From Campylobacter curvus (GTDB lineage Bacteria > Campylobacterota > Campylobacteria > Campylobacterales > Campylobacteraceae), in assembly GCF_013372125.1 (NCBI RefSeq), contig NZ_CP053826.1, forward strand, positions 1,054,001-1,118,000: a stretch of 64,000 nucleotides of DNA. Reading direction: 5' to 3'. Both the position numbers and the translations under genes were made by a program. Of this stretch, positions 26,905-35,906 are shown piece by piece (the stretch's first letter is position 1; each line of letters starts with the position of its first letter). The notes below the pieces were generated by a model. The model worked only from the letters and a program-made list of their open reading frames with translations, made no database searches and was not told where the DNA came from.

Positions 26905-27770
26905 GGTCCGGATTTGTCAGTATCATAGGGCGGACGAACGCGGGCAAAAGCTCGCTTTTAAACGCCCTTTTAAACGAAAAGATTGCCATCGTTTCACATA
27001 AGCAAAACGCCACTAGGCGCAAGATAAACGGTATCGTGATGAATGAAGGCGACCAGATCATCTTCGTAGATACTCCGGGACTTCACGAAAGCGATAAAAT
27101 TTTAAACAAGCTGATGATAAACGAAGCCGTAAAATCGATGGGCGACTGCGACGCCATGATATTTATAGCCTCCGTACATGACAATACGAGCGACTATGAA
27201 AAATTTTTAAATTTAAACCCTAAAAAGCCACACATCCTCGTCTTGAGCAAAGTCGATGAGGTAAGCAACGAAAAGCTTTTGAAAAAAATGATGCAATATC
27301 AAAATTTTCAAAGCCGCTTCACCGCTCTCGTGCCCTTTAGTATAAAAAAGCAAAGCTATCAAAAGCCGCTATTAGATGAGATTTGCAAGCTTTTGCCCGA
27401 GCACGCATATTTTTACGACCCCCAGTTTTTGACCGATACGAACGAAAAGGAAATTTTCCGCGACTTCATACTTGAGGCGATATATGAAAATTTAAGCGAC
27501 GAGATCCCGTATCTTAGCGATGTCAGCGTAGATAAGGTCGTAGAAAAAGCCGGTATCACTGAAATTTTTGCGACGATAATCACCGAAAAAGACACGCACA
27601 AATCTATGATAATCGGAAAAAATGGCGAAACTATAAAACGCATAGGTATCTTTGCCAGAAAGTTAATCAAAAATTTAACAAATTGTAAAATCTACTTGAA
27701 GCTCGATGTAGTCGTTAAAAGAGGCTGGAGTAAAGACGAAAAGATTATAAAAAAGTTAATCGGCTATTGA
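26901..27770 (+). CDS. era: GTPase Era
   Basis: Ribosome-assembly GTPase that binds the 3' end of 16S rRNA. The 289-residue product has G1 GRTNAGKSS (10-18), G3 DTPGLHE, G4 LSKVDE and a C-terminal KH domain ([14 protein letters not shown]). Starts with TTG overlapping the hslU stop by 4 bp, so it is translationally coupled as the last gene of the operon. Confidence 0.96.
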   Translation: MRSGFVSIIGRTNAGKSSLLNALLNEKIAIVSHKQNATRRKINGIVMNEGDQIIFVDTPGLHESDKILNKLMINEAVKSMGDCDAMIFIASVHDNTSDYEKFLNLNPKKPHILVLSKVDEVSNEKLLKKMMQYQNFQSRFTALVPFSIKKQSYQKPLLDEICKLLPEHAYFYDPQFLTDTNEKEIFRDFILEAIYENLSDEIPYLSDVSVDKVVEKAGITEIFATIITEKDTHKSMIIGKNGETIKRIGIFARKLIKNLTNCKIYLKLDVVVKRGWSKDEKIIKKLIGY

Positions 27771-27828
27771 TTTTTTATTTTAAACGTATTAAAATATCCG
27801 CCTAGGTTTCTAGGAAGGTTTAAAATAA

Positions 27829-29355
27829 ATGTTTAAAAATAAAAAAAATAACGAAATTTCAATTGTTACCATAGATCCTTACGAGCAAACGGGTTTTAAA
27901 TTTCAAAATAACGAAGTTGATATCCTTGATATAAGCAAGACCGCCCAAAAGCAAAATTTCTTCATCTCGTATCTGAAATTTAAAGACATCATAACAACGA
28001 CCATAAACCTGCCAAGAAATACAAGCGAAGATGAGCTCACCAACATCATCTCCATCAAAACATACGAGGAGCTCTCGCTTGATGCGGCGGTTGATTATAA
28101 GATCACGTATGCCGAGATGCAAAGTCAAAACGAAAACAGGCTTTTTAACGTCTTTGTCGTAAATAACGACCTTATAAATAAAAATTTCAAAGACATATCA
28201 AAAAAGATACCTTACATAGACTATCTCGCGGTCGCTCCACTTCTTTACGGTGCGGTCTATAAAAGAAGCCTACTGCCAAGCGTGGATGTGGATTGTTTCG
28301 TCTGTTTGCAAGACGATGATGCGTTTTTGGCTGTATATTCAGGCGGTGAATACCTCGCTTCGCGGCCTCTTAGATATACATTAAACTACATAAAAGATAA
28401 ATACGTCGAGCAAAGCGGTGAGCGCACCAGCGACGAAGCGTTTTTCAAGATGCTGGCTACCAAAGGCCTGGAACTTGATAGAGAAAATGAAAATTTCAAT
28501 CCCGATTTAAACACCGTTTTTGAAGACTGCTTGTTTTATATAAACGACACCATAAATATCATAAACCGCATATATTTCATAAACGTAAATAGCATCTACA
28601 TCGACTGCAGCGGTGAGGGTATTGCAAATTTAGATAAATTCACGCATAGCAAGCTGGGTATAAAAACCAGCATCTTAAATGCAAACATCACGATAAACAG
28701 TAAACATTTCAATATCTCCCAGCAGCACAACATGATGGCGCTGTTTGCCAAGCTTTATCAAGACGAGGGCTACGAGGAGGAATTTAACTTCTCCACGATG
28801 ATGCGCCCGGAGCCTTTTGCTAAGCGAAAGAGCGGACAGTTCATACTCACCTGCTTGATTGCGCTTGGTATAAGCCTTGCGTATCCTATATATAACTACA
28901 TTGCAGGCGAAATTTTAGAGCAGGACTCCCAAAGACTAGATAATAAACTAACCGAGCTAAATGCACAAGCAAACGAGATCAAACAAAAGCTGGCGCAGCT
29001 TTCAAAAGAGCAAGACGAGGTAAAAGGGCTTACTGCAAAAGAGCAAGAGAAGCTGGACTTTAGAAAAAGCCTGCTAGACGAGATACAATCCAAGAAAAAT
29101 AGCTACGCGATGAAAGGTGTGAATCTTTTCGAGCTAACAAACATCATAAACGATAACGACGTACAAATAACAAGCGTCACGAACGACGATAGAAACCTCA
29201 CTATCGCAGCTACGAGCGATAACGAAAAGAAGATAACCGAGCTCATAAAAGCCATCGCTCAGACACCAAAATACTCGGTAAATACTAAGAAAATTTACTC
29301 GGACGAGCTAAAACGCAACTACGAGAGCAACATCAGCATAGAGATAAAACAATGA
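27829..29355 (+). CDS. PilM-PilN fusion-like protein of the transformation system (MshI-like)
   Basis: A 508-residue inner-membrane assembly-platform protein. Residues 1 to about 325 look like a PilM/GspL-type actin-fold cytoplasmic domain. One membrane span follows at about 338-360 (FILTCLIALGISLAYPIYNYI), then a coiled coil (about 365-420) and a PilN-like periplasmic domain. A single chain with this order is the GspL/MshI arrangement rather than separate PilM and PilN. It is the first gene of the competence/type II secretion locus and overlaps the PilO-like gene by 4 bp. A short inverted repeat, CCTAG...CTAGG, sits at 27801-27814 beside the ribosome-binding site. Confidence 0.72.
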   Translation: MFKNKKNNEISIVTIDPYEQTGFKFQNNEVDILDISKTAQKQNFFISYLKFKDIITTTINLPRNTSEDELTNIISIKTYEELSLDAAVDYKITYAEMQSQNENRLFNVFVVNNDLINKNFKDISKKIPYIDYLAVAPLLYGAVYKRSLLPSVDVDCFVCLQDDDAFLAVYSGGEYLASRPLRYTLNYIKDKYVEQSGERTSDEAFFKMLATKGLELDRENENFNPDLNTVFEDCLFYINDTINIINRIYFINVNSIYIDCSGEGIANLDKFTHSKLGIKTSILNANITINSKHFNISQQHNMMALFAKLYQDEGYEEEFNFSTMMRPEPFAKRKSGQFILTCLIALGISLAYPIYNYIAGEILEQDSQRLDNKLTELNAQANEIKQKLAQLSKEQDEVKGLTAKEQEKLDFRKSLLDEIQSKKNSYAMKGVNLFELTNIINDNDVQITSVTNDDRNLTIAATSDNEKKITELIKAIAQTPKYSVNTKKIYSDELKRNYESNISIEIKQ

Positions 29356-29999
29356 AACAAGATACGTTAAACAAGATCGATAGATATTTTGAGCTCAAAA
29401 AGCCAAGCGAAGTTTTCATCATATTTGGCGGCTGTGCGCTAGTCATCGCCTATCTGGCCTATATGCTTTGCTTTGATCCGTCTGAAATTTTTTATAACGA
29501 AAAGCTAGACGCTCACAACAATGTTAGCGCCCAGCTTCAAAATACGCAAAATTATCTAAATTCCGTCAGCTCGCCGGATGGGGACCGAAATTTTGCGATC
29601 GCAAGAGAGACAAAGACGCTTGAAGATCTAAAGGCAAAATATAACGACGTTTTGAAATTTAACGGATACTTCGATATGAAGCTAAAAGAGCTGTCGTTTT
29701 TGCTCTTTAACGATCAAAACTGGGCAAATTTCCTAGACAGCATAGTCTTTTTGGCAAAGCAAAACAATATCAAAATTTTAGAGCTAAAAAGCGATATAAA
29801 AGAGCCGAACTATCAAAAAATCGAGCAAATTTTAAATGTGAATGTGAAATTCTTGGGCGGGTTCAAAAACGTTATAAGCTACATAAATAGCTTGGAGGAG
29901 TCAAAACTGGTGGTTGATTTGCACAAAATGGATATAAATTCCACTCAAAACGAGCTGGGAGCAAATATAACCATATCTGTATGGGGGATGAAATATTGA
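29352..29999 (+). CDS. PilO-like transformation system protein (MshJ-like)
   Basis: A 215-residue bitopic inner-membrane protein with one span at about 22-42 (VFIIFGGCALVIAYLAYMLCF), a periplasmic coiled coil (about 50-105) and a small alpha/beta domain ending ITISVWGMKY. This matches the PilO/GspM layout. It is expected to pair with the preceding PilM-PilN-like protein to form the inner-membrane platform. It overlaps both neighbours by 4 and 1 bp. Confidence 0.68.
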   Translation: MKQDTLNKIDRYFELKKPSEVFIIFGGCALVIAYLAYMLCFDPSEIFYNEKLDAHNNVSAQLQNTQNYLNSVSSPDGDRNFAIARETKTLEDLKAKYNDVLKFNGYFDMKLKELSFLLFNDQNWANFLDSIVFLAKQNNIKILELKSDIKEPNYQKIEQILNVNVKFLGGFKNVISYINSLEESKLVVDLHKMDINSTQNELGANITISVWGMKY

Positions 30000-30406
30000 T
30001 GAAAATTTTAAAATGCGGTCTGTTCTTAGCCCTTTGCCTCTACTCTTTCGGGGGTGAGTTTGAGGACGAGATAGCTAAATTTGACGCTATGTTCGCTAAG
30101 ATCCAAGACAACCGACAAGGGATCAGCAAAGAGCAGATAGCAAGCCTTAAAACGCCATTTAAAAAGGTCGCTTCAGATCAAAATTCTACTGCGCGCTTGG
30201 AGCCTACGGGCAACGCTCTTGCACTCAAGGCTATCATGCAAAATAGAGCAAACATAAACGGAAAATGGTACGACGTCGGAGATATCGTGGACGAATACAG
30301 TATCGCGAGGATCACCCACTCAAAAGTAACGATGATAAAAAATAACGAAAAGCAGGAGCTTTCTCTTGCAAATGGAAGTAAAAATGTTGGCATTAAAATC
30401 AAATAA
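29999..30406 (+). CDS. ctsR: Transformation system protein CtsR-like (PilP/MshK-like)
   Basis: I start it at 29999 (MKILKCGLFLALCLYS), one base into the previous stop, giving 135 residues; an earlier in-frame ATG at 29981 would place six residues before the signal peptide. After a signal peptide ending near residue 18 there is a disordered linker and a small domain with GKWYDVGDIVDEYSIARI, the beta-sandwich pattern of PilP/GspC that connects the platform to the secretin. In C. jejuni ctsR occupies this place directly upstream of ctsD; the symbol rests on synteny and size. Confidence 0.6.
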   Translation: MKILKCGLFLALCLYSFGGEFEDEIAKFDAMFAKIQDNRQGISKEQIASLKTPFKKVASDQNSTARLEPTGNALALKAIMQNRANINGKWYDVGDIVDEYSIARITHSKVTMIKNNEKQELSLANGSKNVGIKIK

Positions 30407-31904
30407 GATCAAATTCATAGCGGCTATTTTGCTACTGTCTTTAAGTTTCGTAGGTGCGCAGGCAAAAGCTAGCAGCTGTCTGGGTAAAAATTTTAGTATG
30501 AAAATTTCAGACGATATCGCGCTTGGCGACGTGCTAAATCAACTATCCGATATGTGCGACTTTAGCATCGTGGCAAAAGATAACCTTAGCAAACAAGAGC
30601 TGAAGGATCATGTTTTTGGCGTGAATATCAGGAATATGTCTTTAAACGAAGTCTTTGACTTGTTGCTAAACGAGAAAAATTTAAGCTATGAATTTTCAAA
30701 TAACGTATTAAAAATCTCATCGCTGCAAACAAGGATATTTAAAATCGACTATATAACCTCCGTCCGCGAGGGCACAGCAGTGACAAAGGCCTCGGTAGAT
30801 GCCTCTCCTGTCGAAGTGGGCGATGAAAAAGACGATGCCGAGGGAGGCGATATCCAAAACTCAAACAACCTGATAAGAAGCGTAGAGAAATTCGACTTTT
30901 GGGAGAAGCTAGACACCGAGCTTAAGGCGATACTAAACAACACGAGCGAGCATGTATCTGCGCCAGATCCTATCATCAACTCAAATGCCGGTCTCATCAC
31001 GGTCACAGGCACTCCGTCTCAGCTAAGGCGCGTCGAGAGCTATATAAACGAGGTGCAAAGACGCCTCAAAAAACAAGTCATCATAGACGTTTCTATCATC
31101 GCAGTCGATCTAAACAACGAATATAAACAAGGCGTGGACTGGAGCAAATTCGAGCTTGGTTTCAACTCATACTTAGGCGGCGATCCGACTAAGCCATCAA
31201 ATGCTGGCTGGAACAATAGAGGCAACGGCCTGAGCGCCGGCTTTGGTCAGACGTTAAACATCGCGGCGAATTTAAATTTCAGCCTTGACGGGATGATGAA
31301 TTTCTTGGAGACTAATGGCAAAGCCAAGGTCATCTCAAGCCCGAAAGTAACGACTCTAAACAACCAACAAGCATTGATATCGGTGGGCGATAACATCAAC
31401 TACCGCGTCATGGAGCAAACAGACAGCGCCAACGCACTAAACGACAGGATAAAGACGACTTACAAACAATATTCCGTTTTTATAGGAATTTTGCTAAATT
31501 TACTCCCGGAAGTGTCTGACAATAACAAGATCATGCTTCGCATAAATCCGTCGCTAAGTAGCTTCAAATACCAAGAAGACGACGTCAGAGCCCAAAATAC
31601 AAACATCAGAGAGATAGCTCCTGATACGATACAAAAGAAGCTATCGACAGTCGTTCAGGTAAATAGTGGCGATACGATCGTGCTTGGCGGACTCATCGGT
31701 CAGACAAAAAATAAACAAAATACGGCCGTGCCTATCTTGGCGGATATCCCACTACTTGGAAACGCCTTTAAAAGCACGAAAGATGCGGTCAAAACGACAG
31801 AGCTGATATTTGTGATAACGCCTAGAGTCGTCGATCTAGACGGCGCTAAACCGGTTCAGCAATCGCTTAAAGATTTAGGATTTTCAAAGTCGATTTATGA
31901 GTAA
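30384..31904 (+). CDS. ctsD: Outer-membrane secretin CtsD (MshL/PulD family)
   Basis: Secretin pore for the competence pseudopilus. The start at 30384 (MLALKSNKIKFIAAILLLSLS, with GGAAG seven bases upstream) gives 506 residues; a TTG six codons upstream is less likely. It has a signal peptide ending near Ala26, an STN/N0 domain (about 40-115), an N1-type domain (NAGLITVTGTPSQLRRVESYI) and the secretin C-domain with SSPKVTTLNNQQALISVG and DTIVLGGLIG...VPILADIPLLG. Domain order matches MshL. It overlaps ctsR by 23 bp. Confidence 0.9.
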   Translation: MLALKSNKIKFIAAILLLSLSFVGAQAKASSCLGKNFSMKISDDIALGDVLNQLSDMCDFSIVAKDNLSKQELKDHVFGVNIRNMSLNEVFDLLLNEKNLSYEFSNNVLKISSLQTRIFKIDYITSVREGTAVTKASVDASPVEVGDEKDDAEGGDIQNSNNLIRSVEKFDFWEKLDTELKAILNNTSEHVSAPDPIINSNAGLITVTGTPSQLRRVESYINEVQRRLKKQVIIDVSIIAVDLNNEYKQGVDWSKFELGFNSYLGGDPTKPSNAGWNNRGNGLSAGFGQTLNIAANLNFSLDGMMNFLETNGKAKVISSPKVTTLNNQQALISVGDNINYRVMEQTDSANALNDRIKTTYKQYSVFIGILLNLLPEVSDNNKIMLRINPSLSSFKYQEDDVRAQNTNIREIAPDTIQKKLSTVVQVNSGDTIVLGGLIGQTKNKQNTAVPILADIPLLGNAFKSTKDAVKTTELIFVITPRVVDLDGAKPVQQSLKDLGFSKSIYE

Positions 31905-32733
31905 TAACAACGAAACGAATATTTACACGCAGGTAAAAGAGGTCTTCATGAACGAAGACGACGTCAAAAATTTCGTAAATTTAGACAAATCTATAAACTG
32001 CTACAATAAAATAGTATCCGTTTTAAAAAAGCCGCTCAAGCTCATCTTGTTTTACGGCAAGCCAGGAAGCGGCAAGACCTTTTTGCTAAATAAAATCACA
32101 GCCGATTTAAGCGAACAGCAAAATATAATATTTTTCCCGCACCCTTTTTTCAACGAAGCGACGTTTATCGGGGCGCTTTGCGAGAGGCTCTTTGGCGAGA
32201 AAAAAGACGGTATAGAAAATTTTGAAATTTTCATAAAAGAATACGGTAAGAAATTTAAAGACAGAGAGGAAATTTTACAAAATCAAGTGATCGTGATCCT
32301 TGACGAGGCGCAGCTTTATCCGCAAGATCTCATCGAGAAGATACGTCTCATGGCAGATACAAGGTGCTTTAAATTTTTATTTACGATACATAAAACAGAC
32401 GATGAAGACATCTTGGCAAAAGACTATTTTCAGACCAGGATCTGGGAGAGCATAGAGCTAAAGACCGTAAATATGGGCGAGATAATCATCTATCTGCAAA
32501 GGAAGCTGGCTCTAAAAGGGCTTGAAAAATATCTAAAATTCAATAAAAAAGACTATGAACTGGCGTATTCGCTTTGCGACGGAAATTTACGAACGCTAAA
32601 CAAAATGATGTATAAATTTTTTGAAATTTGCGAGTATTACGATCATTTTGAGCCATCAGAGCTCACAAACGAGACCGCTAACAATAAAATTTTAACTATG
32701 GCGGCTATCGACACGGGGATCATCGATGCTTGA
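31897..32733 (+). CDS. ctsP: AAA ATPase CtsP (MshM/ExeA-like)
   Basis: A 278-residue P-loop ATPase with Walker A GKPGSGKT (54-61) and Walker B VIVILDEAQ (about 130-138), followed by an arginine-finger region (TRCFKFLFTIHKT). ExeA and MshM relatives help place or load the secretin. In C. jejuni, CtsP is required for natural transformation. It lies between the secretin and the MshN-like gene with overlaps of 8 bp on each side. Confidence 0.87.
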   Translation: MSNNNETNIYTQVKEVFMNEDDVKNFVNLDKSINCYNKIVSVLKKPLKLILFYGKPGSGKTFLLNKITADLSEQQNIIFFPHPFFNEATFIGALCERLFGEKKDGIENFEIFIKEYGKKFKDREEILQNQVIVILDEAQLYPQDLIEKIRLMADTRCFKFLFTIHKTDDEDILAKDYFQTRIWESIELKTVNMGEIIIYLQRKLALKGLEKYLKFNKKDYELAYSLCDGNLRTLNKMMYKFFEICEYYDHFEPSELTNETANNKILTMAAIDTGIIDA

Positions 32734-33616
32734 TACAGCCGAGATAAAAAAGCTAGAAGAGCGCTATGAAGCCTATGCGCGCAAGCATAGAAGCATATTT
32801 AAAAAGCTACCAAGCCTAAATAAAAATTCTAAAATTTTGATCGCCGAGCTGCTTGCTATCGTGGCTCTAGTCGTCGTGCTGGTTCTTTTGAGCATAGACA
32901 GTCCGCAGCAAAAAATAGCTGTCACAAGCGCACCAAAAGAGCAAAATCAAACCAAATCCACCATCAGCGAAGTAAAAGAAAAAAGCGCACAGGCTAAAAT
33001 GCGCTTTGAGGACAATAAAAAGCAAGACGAATTAGTCGATAAAATAGCACAAAAGATAGAACAGACGCTAAAAACCGGCGAGCAAAACGGCAGCGAGGAG
33101 ACCTCATCTAAGCCAAAAGCACAAAATAGACAAAAAGACGGCTCGCAACAAGGTTGGTTAAGGCTAAATTTCATAAACAGCGAAGACGGCAAAGACTTTT
33201 TTGACGAGAGAGACGATACGATGAAAAGTATCCCTCTGCCAAGAGAGGAAAAGATCATGCTAGATCCTTCAGAGCCGCCTGCTAAAAAGGCCAAGATAAA
33301 TATCGAAGTTTCAAGCGCCAAAGACGAGCAAAGCGCGCTAAAAGAGCAGTTTATAAGGACTAGCAACCCTGCTTTCGCACTCGATCTTGCACGCATAAAT
33401 TTCAAAGAGCAAAAATATCAAGAGGCGCTGAAATGGTCGCTAGCGGCAAACGAGATAGACAATAACCTAGAAGAGTCGTGGGTGATATTTGCAAAGTCAA
33501 AATACAAACTAAAACAAAAGGACGACGCTCTAAGGGCGCTTAGAGAATACAATAAAAATGCGAACAAAAGCTCGATAGGTGAGCTTATCAGGCAAATAGA
33601 GAACGATGCGTTATGA
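32726..33616 (+). CDS. MshN-like TPR protein of the transformation locus
   Basis: A 296-residue bitopic protein: cytoplasmic N-terminus, membrane span at about 36-57 (KILIAELLAIVALVVVLVLL), a long charged linker and C-terminal TPR-like helices (PAFALDLARINFKEQKYQEALKWSLAANEIDNN, noted in parts). This is the layout of MshN. The C. jejuni locus has one gene, ctsX, between ctsP and ctsE; here there are two, and either could be its counterpart, so no symbol is given. Overlaps its neighbours by 8 and 4 bp. Confidence 0.65.
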   Translation: MLDTAEIKKLEERYEAYARKHRSIFKKLPSLNKNSKILIAELLAIVALVVVLVLLSIDSPQQKIAVTSAPKEQNQTKSTISEVKEKSAQAKMRFEDNKKQDELVDKIAQKIEQTLKTGEQNGSEETSSKPKAQNRQKDGSQQGWLRLNFINSEDGKDFFDERDDTMKSIPLPREEKIMLDPSEPPAKKAKINIEVSSAKDEQSALKEQFIRTSNPAFALDLARINFKEQKYQEALKWSLAANEIDNNLEESWVIFAKSKYKLKQKDDALRALREYNKNANKSSIGELIRQIENDAL

Positions 33617-34155
33617 AAAAATTTATAATACTTTTAGCTTTTAGTGTGCAAATTTTCGCCATTAGCGGCGCTGATATACAAGGCTGGTTTAATGGCGGCG
33701 AATTTAAAAAGGTCTGCTCGTCACAAACTGAAAATTTTTTAAAAGACTCCAGCAACGAGGAGCTAATAAGCCTTTATGGCATGGCTTGTCTTCGCATACA
33801 CGAGATAAATAGGCTCGCCCTACCGATCTCAAAACTGGTAAGAAGCAAAAACGCACGCGAAAATGCAGCCTACTTCGCAGATATCTTGCTTAAGAAAAAG
33901 CTGCTTTACTACGCATTAGTAGACGACGTGGACATCAGCTACGCAAGACTTCCAAGAAGCGACTACATACTATCTTTCATCTTTGATAAATTCGTCAAAA
34001 AAGAGTATATCCAAGACATCGACATATATATCTTCAAAGAGCCAAATTCCGATACTCACTACGAGCTTAGCGTCTCGCAGGAAAAGGAAATACCAAAGCT
34101 CGTGCTCAAAATTTTCAAAAACGACGAGCTAAAATCACAAATAGAGTACTGGTGA
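33613..34155 (+). CDS. Exported protein of unknown function in the transformation locus
   Basis: A 180-residue protein with an N-terminal signal or anchor (KKFIILLAFSVQIFA) and a periplasmic domain with two cysteines (FKKVCSSQ and YGMACLRI) that could form a disulfide. No known family is recognised. Coupled by 4-bp overlaps to the MshN-like gene and ctsE, so co-expression is certain. It may be the equivalent of ctsX or an additional partner. Confidence 0.6.
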   Translation: MKKFIILLAFSVQIFAISGADIQGWFNGGEFKKVCSSQTENFLKDSSNEELISLYGMACLRIHEINRLALPISKLVRSKNARENAAYFADILLKKKLLYYALVDDVDISYARLPRSDYILSFIFDKFVKKEYIQDIDIYIFKEPNSDTHYELSVSQEKEIPKLVLKIFKNDELKSQIEYW

Positions 34156-35906
34156 TGAATACGGCCGAATCGACCCTTATAAAGATATTTGAACAAAGCG
34201 AAAAGCTGAACAAAGAGCAGATAGCGCAAATCATAAATTTAAAATCAAGTACGCATCAGCCTTTGATCAAAATTTTAACCGAGCAAAATTTCATCAGCGA
34301 AGATGACTTCATGCAAATTTCAGCCGAGCTTTATAGGCGTGGACGCATTGATATAGACGCGATCTCAAAAGAGCTCGAGCTTGATGTGAAGGGCTTTTTA
34401 AAATATGTCTGCGCTAAATTTAAGATCGAGTTTTTCAACCTTGACGATGTAGATATAGATTATAGAATTTGCGAAAAGATCAGCACCAATCAGCTAAAAA
34501 TGTATGGCGCGCTGCCTGTTAAAGAGGACGAGATCAGCGTTTATGTGGCCTTTAAAAATCCATTTGACGTAATGGCGCAAGATAAGGTGCAAAATTTCTT
34601 CAATCGAAAGCTACTAAAAGTAGTCGCCGCCGAGCCCTCACAAATAGAAAAATACACAAACAAGCTAGCACTGAACGAAAGCATAAAAGACATCGTCGCC
34701 GAGATCAGAAAGGAGCTCTCAAGCTCTGCCAGCGGCAGCTCGAACACAGAAAGCTCAGGAATTTTAAAACTCATCGAAGTCATTTTAAAAACCTCGATCC
34801 AAAGCCGCGCCAGCGATATCCACATAGAGCCCACAGAGACCAACTGCATCGTAAGAAGCAGGATAGACGGCATGTTAAGCGAGACATTTATCTTTGACAA
34901 AGATATATATCCGCCGATGGTCAGCCGTATGAAACTACTTTCAAACATGGACATAGCCGAGCGCAGACGCCCTCAAGACGGTCGTTTCTCGGCACAGATC
35001 TTAGATAAAGAGTATGACTTTCGTATCTCCACGCTACCGATACTAAACGGCGAGAGCATAGTTTTGCGTATCCTTGATAAATCAAAGGTCATCATAAATT
35101 TAGAAAATTTAGGCATGCATCCGCAAAATTTCAATAAATTTAAAAAAGCCATGAAAGCGCCATACGGCATCATCCTAGTCACCGGCCCTACCGGCTCTGG
35201 TAAGACGACTACGCTTTACGGCGCACTAAATGATATAAAAAGCATAAAAACAAAGATCATCACCGTAGAAGATCCGGTCGAGTATCAGCTAAATATGATC
35301 CAGCAAGTGCATGTGAATGAAAAATCGGGGCTTACCTTCGTCTCGGCGCTTCGTTCTATTTTAAGGCAAGATCCTGACATCATAATGATAGGCGAGATCC
35401 GCGATCAAGAGACGCTTCGTATCGCGATACAAGCCGCCCTCACAGGCCACCTTGTCTTTTCTACGCTTCACACCAACGACGCCATAAGCGCCCTACCACG
35501 TATGATAGACATGGGCATAGAGCCTTATCTGGTTAGTGGTGCGCTCGTTTGTATAGAGGCTCAAAGGCTCGTTCGTAAGCTCTGTCCGCACTGCAAACAA
35601 AAGATCACGCCTCCTCAAAATGCCCTTGAGGAGATCAAAAAATATCTACCCGAGGAGTATCAGTTCTACACTCATGTCGGATGTCCGAACTGCTCTCAGA
35701 CAGGCTATTTGGGGCGCGAGATGATAAGCGAAATTTTGCCTATCAGCGATACGATAGCCAGCATGGTCGCAAACAACGCCAGCAAAGACGACATAAAAAA
35801 AGTAGCCTACGACGAGGGCTTCATAGATATGTTTCATGACGGCATCGTCCGCGCAGCAAGGGGCATAACCACGATAGAGGAAGTTTATAGGGTCGCTAAG
35901 ATATGA
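34152..35906 (+). CDS. ctsE: Assembly ATPase CtsE (GspE/PilB family)
   Basis: Hexameric cytosolic ATPase that powers pseudopilus assembly, 584 residues. It has an N-terminal MshEN/T2SSE-N region (to about 190), Walker A GPTGSGKTT (about 345-353), the Asp box DPDIIMIGEIRD, His box LVFSTLHTND and the zinc tetracysteine formed by CPHC and CPNC (about 478 and 511). Full length for the family, consistent with an extension rather than retraction motor. Overlaps ctsF by 4 bp. Confidence 0.95.
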   Translation: MMNTAESTLIKIFEQSEKLNKEQIAQIINLKSSTHQPLIKILTEQNFISEDDFMQISAELYRRGRIDIDAISKELELDVKGFLKYVCAKFKIEFFNLDDVDIDYRICEKISTNQLKMYGALPVKEDEISVYVAFKNPFDVMAQDKVQNFFNRKLLKVVAAEPSQIEKYTNKLALNESIKDIVAEIRKELSSSASGSSNTESSGILKLIEVILKTSIQSRASDIHIEPTETNCIVRSRIDGMLSETFIFDKDIYPPMVSRMKLLSNMDIAERRRPQDGRFSAQILDKEYDFRISTLPILNGESIVLRILDKSKVIINLENLGMHPQNFNKFKKAMKAPYGIILVTGPTGSGKTTTLYGALNDIKSIKTKIITVEDPVEYQLNMIQQVHVNEKSGLTFVSALRSILRQDPDIIMIGEIRDQETLRIAIQAALTGHLVFSTLHTNDAISALPRMIDMGIEPYLVSGALVCIEAQRLVRKLCPHCKQKITPPQNALEEIKKYLPEEYQFYTHVGCPNCSQTGYLGREMISEILPISDTIASMVANNASKDDIKKVAYDEGFIDMFHDGIVRAARGITTIEEVYRVAKI

